A stretch of DNA of 6,653 bases from an uncultured Collinsella sp. (GTDB lineage: Bacteria; Actinomycetota; Coriobacteriia; Coriobacteriales; Coriobacteriaceae), in contig CABTAA010000094.1 of NCBI GenBank assembly GCA_902482615.1, positions 1-6,653 of the forward strand. The letters run 5' to 3'. The notes beneath the pieces are model-generated. The model made no database searches. It was given only the letters and a program-made list of their open reading frames with translations, and was not told where the DNA came from. Position numbers and translations under genes: made by a program. Within the stretch, counting starts at the first letter, position 1; each line of letters begins with the position of its first letter. Positions 1 through 5,782 of the stretch are shown here, piece by piece.

Positions 1-726
1 GGCGCGAGCGCCCAGCAGCGTACGGCCCACCTCGGCGCCCCAAGCGTGCGCAAGGCCCTCGGCACTGATCGCGCCATTCAGCTCAATCTGACGCTCAACG
101 GCAGCGCGGGCGTCCTCAATGTCACCGTCCTCGATAAAGTCGATGATGGACTCAATCGACATGGGCGTGTCGGCCTTATCCGCCGCCCGCTCAGCCACCA
201 CGCGCTCGGCGCATGCGGCACACTCCCCCGCCGACTTGCCGCATACCGGAATACCGTCGAGCGTATGGCACGTGACGTTGGTGTGGTGATCGGTAATCTC
301 GACGACCGCGGTATGGCCCCCGGCCGTCGCAGTCACCTTGATGTAGAGGTTGGGCACGCCCTCGACAAGCGACACATCGCAGTAGCCGGCGTCGGCGAGG
401 AGCTCGGCCACGCGAGCGCGGTCTTCATCGTTAACGCTCTCGAGCACCTCGAGCGCGCTCTTGGCGTCGCCGCCCACGGCACCCAGCACAGCCGCGGCCT
501 CAATACCATGCATACCGCCCGAGTTGGGCACGGTCACACTCTTAACGTTCTTGATGATGTTGCCCGAGCAGGCAACGTCCATATGGTCGGGTTCGCAACC
601 GAGCGTCTGGCTCGCCAGCGCCGCTGCATAGGCAACGGCAATGGGCTCGGTGCAGCCGAGTGCACAGACAAGCTCGCGGTTCAAAACATCGCAAAACGCG
701 GCATCACGAAGGGAATCGGTAGGCAT
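1..726 (-). CDS. cyuA: CyuA/UPF0597-family L-serine or L-cysteine lyase, alpha-type (partial, 3' end outside window)
   Basis: The reading frame is open from ATG at 726 to the left edge, giving the first 242 residues. The family (E. coli CyuA, formerly YhaM; archaeal L-cysteine desulfidase; related to the alpha chain of iron-sulfur serine dehydratase) deaminates cysteine or serine in the cytoplasm using a [4Fe-4S] cluster, releasing pyruvate and ammonia (plus sulfide from cysteine). Seen in the sequence: GCTEP at residues 24-28, whose Cys25 is a cluster ligand in the family, then SGNIIKNVKSVTVPNSGG at 54-71, the family's most recognisable stretch. The other two ligand cysteines lie in the missing C-terminal part. 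Family length is about 430, so roughly 55% is present. The start is supported by AGGAG (complement of 733-737) six bases upstream. It diverges from rpiB. Substrate preference (Cys or Ser) cannot be read here; the symbol is a family-level assignment. Confidence 0.9.
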   Translation of the reverse strand, partial: MPTDSLRDAAFCDVLNRELVCALGCTEPIAVAYAAALASQTLGCEPDHMDVACSGNIIKNVKSVTVPNSGGMHGIEAAAVLGAVGGDAKSALEVLESVNDEDRARVAELLADAGYCDVSLVEGVPNLYIKVTATAGGHTAVVEITDHHTNVTCHTLDGIPVCGKSAGECAACAERVVAERAADKADTPMSIESIIDFIEDGDIEDARAAVERQIELNGAISAEGLAHAWGAEVGRTLLGARA

Positions 727-759
727 AGGTATCTCCTGCTTGCATAACGGGCTTGGCTC

Positions 760-789
760 TTAATATTCGTTAGCCCCTTTATTTGATAA
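760..789 (-). promoter_or_regulatory. possible promoter of the cyuA-like gene
   Basis: On the minus strand TTATCA (784-789) and TATTAA (760-765) are separated by 18 bases, each matching four of six consensus positions. The site lies about 34 bases upstream of the start codon in an AT-rich patch of an otherwise GC-rich spacer. The match is weak, and position relative to the gene is the main support. Confidence 0.3.
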
Positions 790-884
790 CAATGCATCAA
801 AAACCGCAACCATGGTTCCGGCGGACGGCGCTCGAGCACAAATTGAAGGCATTATTCATGAGAAGCCGGTCTTGTTGCATGCTA

Positions 885-928
885 AAGCGTTTGAACAAAA
901 AACGCCCAAGCGTTTACACAAAAATCGC
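885..928 (+). repeat. tandem direct repeat, two 21-bp copies at 23-bp period, upstream of rpiB
   Basis: Copies at 885-905 and 908-928 match at 18 of 21 positions. Both begin AAGCGTTT, then have a two-base difference, then ACAAAAA, one difference, and CGC. The core GCGYTTNNAYAAA (887-899 and 910-922) also occurs twice upstream of ndk, in the same orientation relative to its gene. The downstream copy sits where the -35 element of rpiB would be expected if TATCAT at 931-936 is the -10. A pair of binding sites for a regulator is a reasonable inference; the protein is unknown. Confidence 0.55.
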
Positions 929-936
929 GCTATCAT
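908..936 (+). promoter_or_regulatory. candidate rpiB promoter (-10 TATCAT)
   Basis: TATCAT at 931-936 matches five of six -10 positions and lies about 60 bases upstream of the rpiB start. No good -35 hexamer sits 16-18 bases upstream (908-913 is AAGCGT), although the repeat copy occupies that region, so the promoter may need an activator. An alternative is TTGAAC (891-896) with TTTACA (913-918) at 16-base spacing. Confidence 0.35.
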
Positions 937-996
937 GCAGTCGAACGCGGTAAAACCTTTAGCAATCTCGCCGCACAGACCAGAGAGGAACCATCT

Positions 997-1464
997 ATGA
1001 AGATCGGTATCGGTAACGACCACGCCGCCGTCGAGCTCAAGAACATCATCTCCGAGCACCTGAAGGAGCGCGGCTGCGAGGTCGTGAACTTTGGCACCGA
1101 CACCTCCGAGAGCTTTGACTACCCCATCGCCGGCTACAAGGTGGGAAAGGCCGTTGCCAACGGCGATGTTGACCTGGGCATCTTGATCTGCGGCACCGGT
1201 GTCGGGATTAGCCTGGCCGCCAACAAGGTCGAAGGCGTACGCGCCGTCGTGTGCTCCGAGCCCTTCAGCGCCAAGCTATCGCGCATGCACAACAACACCA
1301 ACGTGCTCGCCTTTGGTGCTCGCGTCGTGGGCTCCGAGCTCGCCAAGATGATTGTCGATGAGTGGCTCGACGCCGAGTTTGAGGGCGGCCGCCACGAGCG
1401 TCGCGTCAATCTCCTCAACGAGATCGACCACACGCGCGGCCTCAAGGTCGTCGACGAGGCCTAA
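997..1464 (+). CDS. rpiB: ribose-5-phosphate isomerase B
   Basis: A complete 155-residue protein of the RpiB/LacAB family, typical length about 150. It interconverts ribose 5-phosphate and ribulose 5-phosphate in the non-oxidative pentose phosphate pathway, as a cytoplasmic dimer or tetramer. Catalytic features visible: Asp8-His9 in the N-terminal GNDHAA motif, Cys65 in the CGTGVGIS loop (the general base of E. coli RpiB, Cys66), His98 in RMHNN, and the phosphate-binding Arg132 and Arg136 near the C-terminus. This Cys-containing pattern separates it from the LacA/LacB galactose-6-phosphate isomerase subunits. The start is set by GAGAGGA (983-989) seven bases upstream and by alignment of the N-terminal strand. 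It is monocistronic: divergent from the cyuA-like gene, convergent with ndk, and followed by a strong hairpin. Allose-6-phosphate isomerase activity, known for some RpiB proteins, is possible but no allose genes are adjacent. Confidence 0.96.
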   Translation: MKIGIGNDHAAVELKNIISEHLKERGCEVVNFGTDTSESFDYPIAGYKVGKAVANGDVDLGILICGTGVGISLAANKVEGVRAVVCSEPFSAKLSRMHNNTNVLAFGARVVGSELAKMIVDEWLDAEFEGGRHERRVNLLNEIDHTRGLKVVDEA

Positions 1465-1492
1465 ACTACTCAGCGCCACAAGCTAACAGCAG

Positions 1493-1528
1493 GGGCCCGC
1501 TCGGAACACACGTCCGAGCGGGCCCTTT
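1493..1528 (+). terminator. intrinsic terminator of rpiB
   Basis: A perfect 13-bp GC-rich stem (1493-1505 with 1513-1525) with a seven-base loop, followed by TTT, starts 28 bases after the rpiB stop. The T-tract is short, but the stem is very stable. There is no T-run on the other strand, so it serves rpiB. Confidence 0.85.
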
Positions 1529-1542
1529 CATAGATCTTGGAA

Positions 1543-1577
1543 TATAAAGGGCGCCACGGATGGAATTCCGCGGCGCC
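1543..1577 (-). terminator. intrinsic terminator of ndk
   Basis: Arms 1550-1560 and 1567-1577 pair as six GC-rich base pairs, one mismatch and four more pairs around a six-base loop. On the minus strand the stem is followed by CCTTTATATT. It lies about 40 bases beyond the ndk stop, back to back with the rpiB terminator. Confidence 0.7.
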
Positions 1578-1616
1578 AAAGCCACACGCTAACAGCTTTA
1601 AGGAGTCAAAGCTGGT

Positions 1617-2021
1617 TTAGCCAAAGAAGCGCTTGATCTCGATCTCGGCGTTCTCCAGGCAGTCGGAGCCGTGAATCACGTTAGCGTTGACATCGACAGC
1701 GAAGTCGCCGCGAATGGTGCCGGGGGCAGCATCAAGCGGGTTGGTAGCGCCCATAAGGGTGCGCATCTTGGAGACAGCGGAAAGACCGGAAACGACCATC
1801 TTGACGACCGGGCCGCTCGTCATAAAGTCACAGAGACCGCCAAAGAAGGGCTTGTCGGCCAGATGGGCGTAGTGCTCCTCGACAGTAGCGCGCTCGAGCG
1901 TGGTCATCTCCATGCGCTCGATGACAAGGCCGCTACGCTCAATGCGAGCGACGATCTCGCCGATCTTGCGGTCGCGCACGGCGTCGGGCTTAATCATGAT
2001 GAAGGTCTTCTCGATAGCCAT
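1617..2021 (-). CDS. ndk: nucleoside diphosphate kinase
   Basis: A complete 134-residue NDK, close to the usual 135-150. It transfers the gamma-phosphate of ATP to any NDP or dNDP through a phosphohistidine, keeping cytoplasmic NTP pools balanced. Visible motifs: MIKPDAV at residues 9-15, RTLMGATNP at 87-95, PGTIRGDFA at 100-108, and the active-site NVIHGSD at 114-120 with phosphoacceptor His117. The frame could extend 14 codons upstream to 2063, but the start MAIEKTFIMIKPD at 2021 fits the family N-terminus and has AAAGG about seven bases upstream, so the shorter form is chosen. It stands alone: convergent with rpiB, and separated from argH by 380 bases with the argH terminator in between. 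Codon use matches rpiB and argH. Confidence 0.97.
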   Translation of the reverse strand: MAIEKTFIMIKPDAVRDRKIGEIVARIERSGLVIERMEMTTLERATVEEHYAHLADKPFFGGLCDFMTSGPVVKMVVSGLSAVSKMRTLMGATNPLDAAPGTIRGDFAVDVNANVIHGSDCLENAEIEIKRFFG

Positions 2022-2084
2022 AAGGTAGCCTTTCAAGTAGGTTCGCGCGTGCCCAAGTCCCATTCCGGCACTCGCCTGGACTGC

Positions 2085-2113
2085 ATCGTAACAGAGTTTT
2101 AGCTGCAGTTAAA
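2085..2113 (-). promoter_or_regulatory. candidate ndk promoter with extended -10
   Basis: On the minus strand TGTTACGAT (extended -10, complement of 2085-2093) follows TTTAAC (complement of 2108-2113) with 17 bases between the hexamers. It would start transcription about 60 bases upstream of ndk. The -35 is poor (three of six) and the -10 is four of six plus TG, so this is a moderate call. The direct repeats at 2124-2154 lie just upstream. Confidence 0.4.
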
Positions 2114-2123
2114 CAAAAAGCTG

Positions 2124-2154
2124 TTTATTGAAACGCTACAATTTATTAAAGCGC
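2124..2154 (-). repeat. tandem direct repeat, two 13-bp copies at 18-bp period, upstream of ndk
   Basis: Read on the minus strand, GCGCTTTAATAAA (2154-2142) and GCGTTTCAATAAA (2136-2124) match at 11 of 13 positions with identical spacing elements between. Both fit GCGYTTNNAYAAA, which also fits the two copies upstream of rpiB. Orientation toward the downstream gene is the same in both places. Confidence 0.5.
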
Positions 2155-2320
2155 TCCATATGTGTCACTTCTGTTTCGAAGCCCGATCAGAGTACCATCC
2201 GACCACCCATCAACCGCATCGAACCGAGCAGACGGTCGGTTGCCGTCTGTGAACGTGCCCCCTACACAACCTGCCCAAAGGTCCTACAGAAGTTCTCGAC
2301 AAGCCCCTCCCCCATGGCAA
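2155..2320. other. gene-free stretch between the ndk control region and the argH terminator
   Basis: No reading frame here has both a ribosome binding site and a recognisable product. The plus strand has a 30-codon frame from ATG at 2160 without a ribosome site. The minus strand has a 17-codon frame ending near 2263. The only structure is a set of interleaved inverted repeats: AACCGA/TCGGTT (2222-2227, 2236-2241) and CAGACGG/CCGTCTG (2229-2235, 2243-2249). No T-run follows on either strand, so these are not terminators. A small RNA or a dispersed intergenic repeat is possible but unsupported. Confidence 0.4.
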
Positions 2321-2354
2321 CAAAATACGGACGCCCACATCAGCAGACGCCCGT
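2321..2354 (-). terminator. intrinsic terminator of argH
   Basis: On the minus strand a stem of nine pairs (complements of 2346-2354 and 2327-2335, two of them G-U) encloses a ten-base loop and is followed by ATTTTG. It begins about 50 bases after the argH stop codon. Confidence 0.62.
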
Positions 2355-2403
2355 AAACAAAAACGATTTATCAATAAATGGCCGAAACAGCTTCAGCCAA
2401 ACC

Positions 2404-3834
2404 CTACTTTATCCCATGGCCCATCTCGACGACCTTGGTCAGCGATCCAAACACGCCCTCATCGGTCAAGAGCTGCGCCTCGGCACGCTGCAGCTGCACG
2501 GCAACGGCGGCAGGGGCGGTGCCGCCCTCGGTCGTGCGCGCAGCGACAATCGACGGGATATCGAGCGCCTCGGTAATATCGCGCTCAAAGAGCGGGCTTG
2601 CCTCCTGGAACACCTCAAACGGCAGGTCCTCAAGATTGCGGCCACGCTTCTCGCACATCAGGACCAGATGGCCCACCACGGCATGCGCTTCGCGGAACGG
2701 CAGACCACGTTTGGCCAGGTAATCGGCAACATCGGTGGCGGCAAGGTGCCCCACGCCGCACTCGCGCGCCATGGCACCCTCGTTGACGGTCCAGGTCGAA
2801 ATCATACCGGCCATAACGGACAGGCACTGCATGAGCGTATGGGCGGTATCGAGCGCACCCGCCTTGTCCTCCTGCAAGTCCTTGTTATAAGCGAGCGGCA
2901 GGCCCTTCATGGTCACGAGCAACTGCACCAGGTTGCCATAGACTCGGCCGCTCTTGCCGCGGATAAGCTCGGCAAAATCGGGGTTCTTCTTCTGCGGCAT
3001 GATGGACGAGCCAGTGGAGTACGAGTCGGAAAGCGTGATAAAGCCAAATTCGGAGCTCGACCACAGCACGATCTCCTCGGAAAGACGCGACAAGTGCATC
3101 GCCATGACAGAGCCGGCGTAATGCAGGTCAAGGAGGAAATCACGGTCGGAAACCGCATCGAGCGAGTTAGGAATCACGCCCGCAAAGCCAAGTTCGGCAG
3201 CCGTCATCTGACGATCGAGCGGATAGCTCGTACCGGCAAGCGCAGCAGCGCCCAGCGGGCAGTTGTCGGCAGCATCAAAGGCGGCCTTCAGGCGTGTAAA
3301 GTCGCGCGCGAACATCCAAGAATACGCCAGCAGATGATGCGACAGCAGCACGGGCTGAGCATGCTGCATGTGCGTGTAGCCCGGCAGAATCACCTTGTCG
3401 TACTGTTTGGCCGCATCCACCAGCACATGGCGCAGCTCAAGATTGGCCTCCATGAGCTCCTTGGCCAGTGCCTTGACGCCCAGGCGTGTATCGGTCGCAA
3501 CCTGGTCGTTGCGCGAACGCCCGGTATGCAGGCGCTTACCGGCCTCGCCGATACGGCGCGTCAGCTCGCTCTCGATGGACATATGAATGTCCTCATCGTT
3601 GATGTCGAAGGTGAAGTTGCCGGCATCGATATCCTGCTCGATTGCGGTCAGACCCTCGGCAATCGCCTGCTCGTCCCCGGCGCTGATAATGCCCTGGGCG
3701 GCCAGCATCTTGGCATGTGCCTTAGATCCGGCGATATCCTGCTTATAGAGATGTTTGTCGACCGGCAACGACGCGCCAAACTCCTGCGTGACCTCGGCCA
3801 CGCCTGCCTCAAAACGACCGCCCCAAAGAGCCAT
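2404..3834 (-). CDS. argH: argininosuccinate lyase
   Basis: A complete 476-residue member of the fumarase/aspartase superfamily, typical ArgH length 455-475. It splits argininosuccinate into arginine and fumarate, the last step of arginine synthesis, as a cytoplasmic homotetramer. Visible: N-terminal MALWGGRF; HTGRSRNDQ at about 103-111; YTHMQHAQP at 153-161 with the catalytic-base histidine (His155); and the superfamily signature GSSIMPQKKNPD at 275-286, whose mobile-loop serine acts in catalysis. The frame is open to ATG at 3909, but the start at 3834 matches the family N-terminus and has GAAAGGGG about eight bases upstream. An ATG at 3852 (MKGDGSMALW) would overlap that ribosome site and is less likely. 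It lies downstream of argG and the small gene on the same strand, with codon use of the left-hand, Collinsella-like type throughout. It pairs functionally with argG. Confidence 0.96.
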   Translation of the reverse strand: MALWGGRFEAGVAEVTQEFGASLPVDKHLYKQDIAGSKAHAKMLAAQGIISAGDEQAIAEGLTAIEQDIDAGNFTFDINDEDIHMSIESELTRRIGEAGKRLHTGRSRNDQVATDTRLGVKALAKELMEANLELRHVLVDAAKQYDKVILPGYTHMQHAQPVLLSHHLLAYSWMFARDFTRLKAAFDAADNCPLGAAALAGTSYPLDRQMTAAELGFAGVIPNSLDAVSDRDFLLDLHYAGSVMAMHLSRLSEEIVLWSSSEFGFITLSDSYSTGSSIMPQKKNPDFAELIRGKSGRVYGNLVQLLVTMKGLPLAYNKDLQEDKAGALDTAHTLMQCLSVMAGMISTWTVNEGAMARECGVGHLAATDVADYLAKRGLPFREAHAVVGHLVLMCEKRGRNLEDLPFEVFQEASPLFERDITEALDIPSIVAARTTEGGTAPAAVAVQLQRAEAQLLTDEGVFGSLTKVVEMGHGIK

Positions 3835-3888
3835 GGAACCGTCCCCTTTCATCAAATACCAAAACAAGCGCCCAAAGCAATGCGCCAT

Positions 3889-3902
3889 ATCGCTAAAGCG
3901 AT
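3889..3902. promoter_or_regulatory. 14-bp palindrome upstream of argH (possible operator)
   Basis: ATCGCT and AGCGAT arms flank a two-base AA centre, a perfect 6+6 inverted repeat in the 117-bp gap between the small gene and argH. It is too short and has no T-run for a terminator, and it does not resemble an ARG box. Operator function is a guess based on position. Confidence 0.25.
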
Positions 3903-3926
3903 TTTCCAACCGCTAGTTTTACACAC

Positions 3927-3943
3927 TCCCGCCGTGCGCGGGA
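3927..3943 (-). other. small hairpin after the small gene
   Basis: TCCCGC and GCGGGA arms (3927-3932, 3938-3943) pair around a five-base loop, nine bases after the stop of the 56-residue gene on the minus strand. No T-tract follows (GTGTGTAAAA), so it is at best a weak or factor-dependent terminator. Confidence 0.3.
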
Positions 3944-3951
3944 CCATGTAG

Positions 3952-4122
3952 CTAATTTGCAAAGAAGTGACGCACCATGCATTTGGCGCCCAACGTTTCC
4001 CTCCGGATGTTGCCCTGCGAACCATCGATCCAGGCCTTCAGGCTCATAGGGACGTCCTCGACCTTTGCAGCATCGATCTCGGGCGCGAGGGCAAGTAAAG
4101 CATGCGCAATAGCATTGAACAT
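3952..4122 (-). CDS. small protein of unknown function (56 aa)
   Basis: I do not recognise this protein. It starts MFNAIAHALLALAPEID and ends KCMVRHFFAN. The start has a strong ribosome binding site, GAGGAG (complement of 4131-4136), eight bases upstream, the best argument that it is real. There is an amphipathic N-terminal stretch (residues 1-15) but no clear membrane segment or signal peptide. The middle contains DVPMSLKAWIDGSQGNIRRE, and the C-terminal third is basic. A cysteine at about residue 48 is the only one. It lies between argG and argH on the same strand, 48 bases after a terminator-like hairpin and 117 bases before argH, so it could be co-transcribed with argH or be separate. Codon use is mixed and the gene too short to assign. 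A longer overlapping frame (3893-4186) on the same strand has no ribosome site and is rejected. Confidence 0.6.
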   Translation of the reverse strand: MFNAIAHALLALAPEIDAAKVEDVPMSLKAWIDGSQGNIRRETLGAKCMVRHFFAN

Positions 4123-4160
4123 AATGGATACTCCTCATATATAGGCGCAGAGCCGCCAAA

Positions 4161-4200
4161 TTGATAGAAGGAGCCCCGCCGGACAACCCCGGCGGGGCTC
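4161..4200 (-). terminator. probable terminator of argG
   Basis: A perfect 12-bp GC-rich stem (4171-4182 with 4189-4200) has a six-base loop, followed on the minus strand by CTTCTATCAATTT. The T-tract is interrupted, so termination may be partial, allowing read-through into the small gene and argH. It starts about 150 bases after the argG stop. Confidence 0.6.
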
Positions 4201-4310
4201 GGACTCAGCCGCAGTCGCGGCATCATATATGCGGGCGGAACGTAGGGGCCACCGATGTTAAGAAGTGTCAGCAAGCATAACGAAAGGTAGGGACCCCGTG
4301 CGCCCGTTAT

Positions 4311-4338
4311 GTATCACGCGGATGGACCGCGCGGATAC
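4311..4338 (-). other. imperfect hairpin just after argG
   Basis: GTATC-A-CGCG (4311-4320) pairs with CGCGGATAC (4330-4338) as nine base pairs with one bulged base. It lies 16 bases beyond the argG stop. No T-run follows in either direction. It may be mRNA 3'-end structure; no function is claimed. Confidence 0.3.
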
Positions 4339-4353
4339 CAAGGAAAGGAAGAC

Positions 4354-5592
4354 TTAAGCCTGGGCGGCAGCGGAGCTGGGACCCTGGACCTTAGCCCACG
4401 TCTTGAGCGACAGCGTATCGATCTCGATAAAGCCAGCACTGGCCTTCTCGTCAAACGTGGTGTCGCGGTCGTAGGTAGCCAGACCGTAGTCATACAGGCT
4501 AAACGGGCTCTTGCGGCCGACGACATGGCAGTTGCCCTTAAAGAACTTCAGGCGGACGGTGCCAGTCACGAACTTCTGGGTGTCGGCCATAAAGGCGTCG
4601 AGCGCGTTCTTGAGCGGGCTGTACCACTGGCCGTTGTACACGGCGGTAGCCCAATCCTGCTCGAGCTTGATCTTGGTCTTGAGCAGGTCGCCCTCGACGC
4701 AAATGTCCTCGAGCGCCTTGTGGGCGGTGATGAGCGTCAGGGCGCCGGGAACCTCATAGCACTCGCGGCTCTTGAGGCCAACCAGACGATCCTCGACCAG
4801 GTCGAGACGGCCAAAGCCGTTGTCGCCCGAAATCTTGTTGAGGGCGATGACGATCTCGGAGAGTTTCATCTTCTTGCCGTCGACGGCGACGGGCTTGCCG
4901 GCCTCAAACTCAATCTCGGTATACGTCGGGGTGTCGGGCGTGTCCTCGGGATTCTTGGTCATAACCCAGGCGTCGTCGAGCGGCTCGTTCCAGGGATCCT
5001 CCAGGTGGCCGCACTCAATGGCACGACCCCACAGGTTGTCGTCGATAGAATAGGGGTTATCGTTGGCACCCTCGGGAACCGGCACGTTGTGGGCGTGAGC
5101 ATAGGCGACCTCGTCGGGACGGCACTTCAGATCCCACTCGCGAACCGGAGCGATAACCTTGAGCTCGGGGTCGAGGGCCTTGACGGCAGCCTCAAAACGA
5201 ACCTGGTCGTTGCCCTTGCCGGTGCAGCCATGGCAGATGGCATCGGCATTCTCTTTCTTGGCAATCTCAGCCAGTGCCTTTGCGATGCACGGACGAGCAT
5301 GAGAGGTGCCCAGCAGGTACTCTTCGTACTTGGCATCGGCTTTCAGGCAGGGCCAGATGTAGTTCTCAACGTAATCTTTCTTCAGGTCCAGAACGTACAG
5401 CTTGGAAGCGCCAGTCTTGAGGGCCTTTTCTTCCAGGCCGTCCAGCTCAGTGCCCTGGCCAACGTCGCCAGAAACAGCAACAACTTCGCAGTTGTTGTAG
5501 TTCTCTTTCAGCCAGGGAATGATGATGGAGGTATCCAGACCGCCGGAGTAAGCCAGAACAACCTTTTTAATATCTTCCTTTTTCTTTTTCAT
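4354..5592 (-). CDS. argG: argininosuccinate synthase (mosaic gene)
   Basis: A complete 412-residue ArgG, normal length 395-415. It joins citrulline and aspartate with ATP to give argininosuccinate, AMP and PPi in the cytoplasm. Visible: the N-type ATP-pyrophosphatase loop SGGLDTS at 16-22, LLGTSHARP at 93-101, and HGCTGKGNDQVRFE at 121-134. The C-terminal synthetase domain contains DRLVGLKSRECYE at 268-280 and VTGTVRLK at 342-349. The start at 5592 has AAAGAGGG (complement of 5601-5608) eight bases upstream. The coding style changes within the gene. Residues 1-134 use GTT for all 9 valines, CTG for 12 of 13 leucines and GAA for 5 of 12 glutamates. Residues 135-412 use GTT for 6 of 20, CTG for 11 of 25 and GAA for none of 20. 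The frame is intact across the switch and no catalytic residue is lost. A promoter and two ARG boxes upstream predict ArgR control. Confidence 0.96.
   Translation of the reverse strand: MKKKKEDIKKVVLAYSGGLDTSIIIPWLKENYNNCEVVAVSGDVGQGTELDGLEEKALKTGASKLYVLDLKKDYVENYIWPCLKADAKYEEYLLGTSHARPCIAKALAEIAKKENADAICHGCTGKGNDQVRFEAAVKALDPELKVIAPVREWDLKCRPDEVAYAHAHNVPVPEGANDNPYSIDDNLWGRAIECGHLEDPWNEPLDDAWVMTKNPEDTPDTPTYTEIEFEAGKPVAVDGKKMKLSEIVIALNKISGDNGFGRLDLVEDRLVGLKSRECYEVPGALTLITAHKALEDICVEGDLLKTKIKLEQDWATAVYNGQWYSPLKNALDAFMADTQKFVTGTVRLKFFKGNCHVVGRKSPFSLYDYGLATYDRDTTFDEKASAGFIEIDTLSLKTWAKVQGPSSAAAQA
5180..5270. other. inferred breakpoint between two sequence backgrounds inside argG
   Basis: Codon preference, and by eye taxonomic flavour, changes between residue 107 and residue 137 of ArgG. 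The last right-style marker is Val131 (GTT) and the first left-style markers are Val137 (GTC) and Leu140 (CTC). The interval contains the most conserved motif of the gene (5191-5232), where two unrelated argG alleles would share long identity. Homologous recombination or an assembly misjoin both predict a seam exactly here. Confidence 0.6.
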
Positions 5593-5632
5593 AAGAACTG
5601 CCCTCTTTCAAAATTCTATCCGCCCAAGCGGC

Positions 5633-5646
5633 TGAATATTTATTCA
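5633..5646. promoter_or_regulatory. ARG box (ArgR/AhrC operator), promoter-proximal
   Basis: TGAATATTTATTCA fits the classical ARG-box palindrome TGAATWWWWATTCA at every position. It lies 14 bases downstream of the argG -10, overlapping or just after the expected transcription start. Arginine-loaded ArgR here should block argG transcription. Confidence 0.85.
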
Positions 5647-5659
5647 TTTGATGCTTCTT

Positions 5660-5687
5660 ATTATACACGCCCTGCAGCAAATTGCAA
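5660..5687 (-). promoter_or_regulatory. argG promoter
   Basis: On the minus strand TTGCAA (5682-5687) and a perfect TATAAT (complement of 5660-5665) are 16 bases apart. The predicted start near 5653 gives a leader of about 60 bases carrying the ARG box and a small four-pair hairpin (5620-5631). It is one of the two clearest promoters in the window. Confidence 0.85.
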
Positions 5688-5782
5688 CACGGCATATTGC
5701 ACAAGGAAATTTCAACTTATAGAGATAACTTTGTTCTAGAGCTTGCATTTTGCGGCGTAAAGGGAAAAAACAAAACGGACTG

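Noticed and set aside
46..747. 233-codon plus-strand open frame
   Set aside because: It is antisense to the cyuA-like gene, whose frame contains unmistakable family motifs.
2160..2252. 30-codon plus-strand frame from ATG at 2160
   Set aside because: There is no ribosome binding site or promoter in that direction, and it is too short to judge.
2128..3951. 607-codon plus-strand open frame
   Set aside because: It is antisense to argH for most of its length, rich in His/Arg/Ala, and resembles no protein. It is a shadow of a GC-rich gene, and its TTG start has no ribosome site.
3893..4186. 97-codon minus-strand frame overlapping the small gene
   Set aside because: It starts inside the terminator stem with no ribosome site and runs past into the argH leader; the 56-codon frame in another phase has a strong GAGGAG.
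4309..5739. 476-codon plus-strand open frame
   Set aside because: It is antisense to argG and composed of low-complexity Val/Leu/Gly; its frame is a by-product of argG codon structure.
5741..5750. CTTGCATTTT resembling half an ARG box
   Set aside because: Only one arm is present and the second arm (GCGGCG) does not match; not enough to call a third operator.
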